A stretch of 35,348 nucleotides of DNA from an uncultured bacterium (GTDB lineage Bacteria > Nitrospirota > Thermodesulfovibrionia > Thermodesulfovibrionales > Dissulfurispiraceae). The translations under genes were made by a program, and so were the position numbers. The notes below the pieces were generated by a model that was not told where the DNA came from, made no database searches, and saw only the letters and a program-made list of their open reading frames with translations. The stretch covers positions 1 through 35,348 of the forward strand of contig CALEDV010000035.1 in the NCBI GenBank assembly GCA_937949555.1. The letters are read 5' to 3'. How positions within the stretch are numbered: position 1 is the stretch's first letter; every line of letters starts with the position of its first letter. Shown here in pieces: positions 32,194 to 35,348 of this stretch.

Positions 32194-33121
32194 TGTTGTA
32201 TGTCCTCAACGAACCAATTATGTCCTGTATATCCCCAATACCCTCTTCCGACATAAACCTTTCAAGCCCCTCTATAATTTGCACAGTTGATAGGGGATTG
32301 ACAAAATTTGCCGTCCCCACAGCAATAGCCCTTGCACCTGCAATAAGAAACTCGAGGGCATCAGAACTATTCATAATACCTCCCATACCAATCACTGGAA
32401 TACTCACCACATTAGATGCCTCCCAAACCATCCTTACTGCCACTGGCTTTATAGCAGGACCTGAAAGCCCCCCAGTGTTGTTTGCGAGCAAGGGAACCCT
32501 ACGTCTTATATCAATAGCCATACCCGTAAGGGTATTTATAAGCGACAGGGCATCTGCACCGCACTCCTGTGCAAGCACTGCAGCCTGTTTAATATCTGCT
32601 GTATTAGGGGATAGCTTTACTATCAATGGCTTTTTCACAACAGCCCTTATTGCCCCTAAAAGCTCTCTCATGAGCCCGGGGTCTGAGCCGAAGCTTACCC
32701 AGCCCTGCTGCTTATTTGGGCATGATATGTTCAACTCAAGGGCGTGGACACCCTCTGCCCTGTCAAGCGCCTCTGCAGTATCTATAAACTCCTCAAAGGT
32801 GTCTCCAAAAAAGTTGGCAATTATAACTGTGTCAAAGCTCCTCAGGAGGGGTAGTTTTTTGCCTATGAACTCTTCCACGCCTATATTCTGTAAGCCAATC
32901 GCATTGAGCATTCCTGAGGCAGTTTCAGCAATTCTGGGCGTAGGGTTGCCCCTCTTAGGTCTCAATGACAATCCCTTTACCACAAGGGCTCCAAGCCTTG
33001 ATAGATCAAAGAACTCAGCGTATTCTTCTCCATAGCCAAAGGTACCCGATGCGGTCATCACAGGATTTTTTAGCCTTAAGCCAGCAATCTCTACTGATAA
33101 ATTCAGAGCATTGTCATTCAT
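32177..33121 (-). CDS. pyrD: Dihydroorotate dehydrogenase, class 1B catalytic subunit
   Basis: 314 residues. FMN enzyme oxidising dihydroorotate to orotate in pyrimidine synthesis. Seen: LKNPVMTASGTFGYGEEY, LVVKGLSLRPKRGNPTPRI, NAIGLQNIG, the active-site base Cys134 in LNISCPN (Cys marks class 1), IVKLSPN, NTLTGMAID, GGLSGPAIKPVAVRMV, PVIGMGGI and IAVGTANF. It pairs with PyrK, whose stop overlaps its start by 4 nt, so the complex uses NAD as electron acceptor (class 1B). Confidence 0.96.
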   Translation of the reverse strand: MNDNALNLSVEIAGLRLKNPVMTASGTFGYGEEYAEFFDLSRLGALVVKGLSLRPKRGNPTPRIAETASGMLNAIGLQNIGVEEFIGKKLPLLRSFDTVIIANFFGDTFEEFIDTAEALDRAEGVHALELNISCPNKQQGWVSFGSDPGLMRELLGAIRAVVKKPLIVKLSPNTADIKQAAVLAQECGADALSLINTLTGMAIDIRRRVPLLANNTGGLSGPAIKPVAVRMVWEASNVVSIPVIGMGGIMNSSDALEFLIAGARAIAVGTANFVNPLSTVQIIEGLERFMSEEGIGDIQDIIGSLRTYNNARSC

Positions 33122-33867
33122 GCCCCTATAATCTCCCCAGCGCTAAAAATTGGCCCATCCTTACAGATCCCCTTGAGTCCTTCCCTTGTTTCCACTACAC
33201 AACTCAAACAAGCCCCGACACCACAAGCCATGTGTTCTTCCAGGGAAATATAGCAGGGCAACCCTTTATCTAAAGCCCAGCGAGACACTGCCATTAACAT
33301 CTGTTTAGGTCCGCAGGCGTATATAGGCATAGGGGGATCGCCTTGATATTTAGAGCAAAGGGCCTCAAGGGCATTGCCTTTGACACCTAAAGAGCCATCC
33401 TCTGTGGCAATAGTCAATACCTTTGATACTTTCTCTAAGGAGTCAGCTAAAACTATATCACCCTTTTCTTTAGCTCCATAAAAAAGATGCCCCTTCCCTT
33501 TATTGTCCTCTAAAAGACAGTAAATTGAGGCAATGCCGGACCCTCCAGCAAGGGCAATGAAATCTCCAGCAGGTTTTGGGTATGCCTTCCCAAGGGGGCC
33601 AAGAACCTCTATAAAATCACCTTCCCTCAATTCAGAAAGCCTTTTTGTGCCTTTACCCCTTATGCAGTAAAGGAAGTACAGCAGGCCCCCTCTATGGCTG
33701 AATATGCTAAAGGGTCTTTTTAAAAGAAACTCCGAGCCAGTCTGGAGCATAAAGAACTGTCCAGCCTCGCAGTGTCGAATATACTCTTCAGAGGACAGGG
33801 TCAGCAGCCTGTAACTGCCGCTTAATACAGTGGTCTGAACAATTCTTGCCTTAAATAACCTATGCAA
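33118..33867 (-). CDS. pyrK: Dihydroorotate dehydrogenase electron-transfer subunit
   Basis: 249 residues. FAD-binding RPFSI (51-55) lies in a ferredoxin-reductase-like barrel. The NAD-binding domain has [11 protein letters not shown] (107-117) and [11 protein letters not shown] [2Fe-2S] cluster is held by Cys215, Cys220, Cys223 and Cys235 ([10 protein letters not shown], then GICKDGP). It passes electrons from PyrD's FMN to NAD. It overlaps pyrD by 4 nt and greA by 8 nt. Confidence 0.95.
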   Translation of the reverse strand: MHRLFKARIVQTTVLSGSYRLLTLSSEEYIRHCEAGQFFMLQTGSEFLLKRPFSIFSHRGGLLYFLYCIRGKGTKRLSELREGDFIEVLGPLGKAYPKPAGDFIALAGGSGIASIYCLLEDNKGKGHLFYGAKEKGDIVLADSLEKVSKVLTIATEDGSLGVKGNALEALCSKYQGDPPMPIYACGPKQMLMAVSRWALDKGLPCYISLEEHMACGVGACLSCVVETREGLKGICKDGPIFSAGEIIGA

Positions 33868-34330
33868 AATTGATCTCTATTATCTCGTATTGGATGGTTC
33901 TTGCAGGCGCCTTCACTATCACTGTATCACCCACCTCTTTGCCAATTAATGCCTTCCCAACAGGGGATGTAATTGATATCTTCCCCTCTTTGACATTGGT
34001 CTCATCGGGACCTACGAGCATAAAGTCAAACTCCTCTTCGGAGTTATGGTCATAGACCTTTACCCTCGCACCAAAGGCTACCTTTTTCTGGTTGATCTTA
34101 GAGGGGTCAATAACATCAGCGGCAGCTATCTTTGACTGGAGTTCCTGAATCCTACCCTCTATAAAAGATTGTTTCTCGCGGGCCGCATGATACTCAGCAT
34201 TTTCAGAGAGGTCTCCATGGGCACGAGCCTCTGCAATTGCCTTGATTACAGCCGGGCGCTCCGTAGAGATCAGTCTCTCTAATTCCTCTTTCAGGCTTTG
34301 ATAACCCTCCGGGGTCATGGGCACTCTCAT
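33860..34330 (-). CDS. greA: Transcription elongation factor GreA
   Basis: 156 residues. The N-terminal coiled coil ([16 protein letters not shown] to about 75) carries the acidic tip [16 protein letters not shown] that enters the RNA polymerase secondary channel. The C-terminal FKBP-like domain has [20 protein letters not shown]. GreA induces cleavage of backtracked RNA. AGGAGG lies 13 nt before ATG 34330. This gene leads the run greA-pyrK-pyrD-DUF62-HD-GYP-mlaE, and the flaF terminator ends right at its ribosome binding site. Confidence 0.96.
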   Translation of the reverse strand: MRVPMTPEGYQSLKEELERLISTERPAVIKAIAEARAHGDLSENAEYHAAREKQSFIEGRIQELQSKIAAADVIDPSKINQKKVAFGARVKVYDHNSEEEFDFMLVGPDETNVKEGKISITSPVGKALIGKEVGDTVIVKAPARTIQYEIIEINFA

Positions 34331-34348
34331 AATTATCCTGTTGCCTCC

Positions 34349-34386
34349 TAAAAAAATATCCCCTCCTCGATATGAGGAAGGGATAT
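34349..34386 (-). terminator. Rho-independent terminator of the flaF gene
   Basis: ATATCCC (34356-34362) pairs with GGGATAT (34380-34386). After one mismatch TCCTC (34364-34368) pairs with GAGGA (34374-34378) around a 5-nt loop. On the minus strand seven T (34356-34350) follow, and the next bases are the AGGAGG of greA. It separates flaF transcription from the greA run, or lets part of it through. Confidence 0.7.
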
Positions 34387-34406
34387 GTTATCGCTCTTTG
34401 GTATTG

Positions 34407-35117
34407 CTATTTATCCTGTTCCAAAGGTATCCCGAGCAGACCTGCGGCTATGTTAGCGTTGATGCTCATCAGTGGCGTAAGCTTCTCTGGCGCAGGGTCA
34501 GCAAGGATCTCGAAGATCTTCTTGTCTATAAACAGACTGAGATTAAGGAGATTGTTCTTCATATCCAAGGGCAGCGGGTTTTCAGGCTTTGCAATCTCAG
34601 TCTGTAGTATAGTCCAGACGCTCTGATTGTAGCGCAAGGCCCTCTCAAGCCTTTCATTTCTATCTGGCGCACCCCAGTTGTCTTGGCAGTCCTTTAACAT
34701 CAGCGCGCAGCGAACCAATATGGATGCCTCCAACTCCCTTCCTGATTCAAAGGTCTCCTGCTCAACAACTGATATACCCAAAAGCCCCGCAGCTATGTTG
34801 GCATTTACTCTTATAATAGGGGTCAGTTTTTCAGGGGCAGGGTCAGCAAGGGCCTCCAACATCTTCTTGTCCACAAAGAGGCTTAAGTTAAGGATGTTTT
34901 GTTTGATCTCAAGGGGCATTGGGTGGTCAGACTTGGAAAGCTCTGTCTGTAGTATGCTCCATACGGACTGGTTGTAATTCAATGCCTCTCTAAGCTTTGT
35001 ATCCCTGTCAGAGGCGTTCCAATTATCTTGACAGTTTTTTAGCATTTGCATTGCAGTGATAAGCACAGAGGCCTCAAGAGTGCGTCCCTCAAAATCTTCT
35101 TTCTTCAAATCAGTCAT
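34407..35117 (-). CDS. flaF: Protein with two tandem FlaF domains
   Basis: 236 residues. FlaF proteins (PF07309), about 110-130 residues, control flagellin production and act as flagellin chaperones in alphaproteobacteria. Here the whole domain occurs twice: residues about 13-115 and 128-230, with a 115-residue period. Matching blocks in each copy: LEAS(V/I)L, CQDNW-x-A-x-DR, A-x-x-YNQSVW-x-ILQTE, NLSLF-(V/I)-DKK, LADPAPEKLTP and NANIAAGLLGI. No catalytic residues are expected. AGGGGGT lies 6 nt before ATG. It has its own terminator and no flagellar gene beside it in this window. The second copy looks closer to standard FlaF. Confidence 0.9.
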   Translation of the reverse strand: MTDLKKEDFEGRTLEASVLITAMQMLKNCQDNWNASDRDTKLREALNYNQSVWSILQTELSKSDHPMPLEIKQNILNLSLFVDKKMLEALADPAPEKLTPIIRVNANIAAGLLGISVVEQETFESGRELEASILVRCALMLKDCQDNWGAPDRNERLERALRYNQSVWTILQTEIAKPENPLPLDMKNNLLNLSLFIDKKIFEILADPAPEKLTPLMSINANIAAGLLGIPLEQDK

Positions 35118-35130
35118 ATTCTTACCCCCT

Positions 35131-35158
35131 AATTTTTTTTATTGAGACAAAAAAAATT
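35131..35158. other. A/T-only hairpin before the flaF gene
   Basis: AATTTTTTTT (35131-35140) and AAAAAAAATT (35149-35158) are perfect inverted repeats around an 8-nt loop, just upstream of the flaF ribosome binding site. It may be a weak terminator for transcripts arriving from the neighbouring IS, or a leader structure. Confidence 0.4.
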
Positions 35159-35214
35159 ATTAAAGGATACTATTTCAAGTCAGTTATGTCAATACAGCCC
35201 CTGTCAAGTGTCAA

Positions 35215-35233
35215 GGCAAAATAGAAATGTCCT
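35215..35233 (+). repeat. IS-end 19-bp repeat, unit 1
   Basis: GGCAAAATAGAAATGTCCT, identical to 35240-35258, with a 25-bp period. It is a probable transposase binding site. Confidence 0.65.
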
Positions 35234-35239
35234 GTTTCT

Positions 35240-35258
35240 GGCAAAATAGAAATGTCCT
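35240..35258 (+). repeat. IS-end 19-bp repeat, unit 2
   Basis: Exact second copy of the 19-bp unit at 35215-35233. It lies 4 bp from the stop codon of the partial transposase. Confidence 0.65.
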
Positions 35259-35261
35259 ATT

Positions 35262-35348
35262 TTATGCTACTGCCTCCAAAGGAGGATTGTTTATCTTACT
35301 TGCTGCTTTTCTGTATGTCATTCTCCATGGGTGATCCTGTGGAGGAAC
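35262..35348 (-). CDS. Transposase C-terminal end (partial)
   Basis: The last 28 codons before TAA 35264-35262 read VPPQDHPWRMTYRKAASKIN and a short basic/proline tail. PPxDHPWR followed by a basic tail is a common C-terminus of integrase-core transposases (from memory). It lies inside the terminal repeats of the edge IS, which supports the call. Confidence 0.5.
   Translation of the reverse strand, partial: VPPQDHPWRMTYRKAASKINNPPLEAVA

Larger units (their letters stand above)
35202..35348 (-). mobile_element. End of a second insertion sequence running off the window
   Basis: From about 35202 (TGTCAAGTGTCAAGG) the DNA has IS-end features: an outer TG, two tandem 19-bp repeats and, inside them, the last codons of a minus-strand protein. 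Multiple repeats at the tips are typical of IS21-like and some related elements. The rest lies outside the window, so the family is open. Confidence 0.5.

Noticed and set aside
32193-33035. 280-codon plus-strand open frame
   Set aside because: It lies wholly antisense to pyrD, whose motifs are complete. Serine- and proline-rich composition is typical of a shadow frame.

Overview
The window looks like a chromosomal stretch from a Gram-negative anaerobe or microaerophile. Outer-membrane genes (lpxK, mlaF/D/C/E, a TolC-family protein) show a diderm envelope. A PerR-type regulator heads a gene set for a ferritin, a flavodiiron protein and rubrerythrin. Relics of an Mvh-type [NiFe] hydrogenase and heterodisulfide reductase, and an arginine codon use rich in AGG/AGA, would fit a Nitrospirota-like or deltaproteobacterial-like lineage. 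That placement is inference, because no rRNA or other phylogenetic marker is present.

Layout. 1-9171 is an accessory, decaying region. It holds an internally deleted IS1634/IS4-like element (248-1391), a Tat-exported amidohydrolase, a frameshifted small gene resembling NHLP/Os1348-type proteins, and two 191-bp direct repeats (3975-4165 and 7504-7694). The repeats enclose a UDP-glucuronate decarboxylase, a zinc alcohol dehydrogenase, a LETM1-like membrane protein and a broken AAA/PD-(D/E)XK gene. 9033-11809 is a minus-strand oxidative-stress operon, perR-ferritin-flavodiiron-rubrerythrin, with its own promoter, a PerR box and a terminator. A small unknown gene and a membrane diguanylate cyclase follow on the plus strand.

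14319-16313 holds remnants of an Mvh/Hdr hydrogenase locus: the N-terminus of the small subunit, the C-terminus of the large subunit, a maturation protease that looks intact, a HdrA-MvhD deletion fusion and a TusA protein. 16368-29686 is a tightly packed plus-strand run: yggS, dinG, hemC, cobA-hemD, apbE, yacG, panC, tsaC, a GGDEF gene, mlaF, mlaD, tolC, mlaC and lpxK (frameshifted at an A7 tract). 29717-34330 is a minus-strand run read greA, pyrK, pyrD, SAM hydrolase, HD-GYP, mlaE, so the Mla permease is convergent to its partner genes. 34407-35117 encodes a protein with two tandem FlaF domains. The right edge enters a second insertion sequence.

The most unusual items are the tandem FlaF protein, the collapsed hydrogenase/Hdr locus, the relic NHLP-like gene, the PerR box abutting the -10 hexamer, and the mla genes split over two strands with tolC among them. 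Several single-base frameshifts, including one in lpxK, mean that sequence errors should be excluded before decay is accepted.
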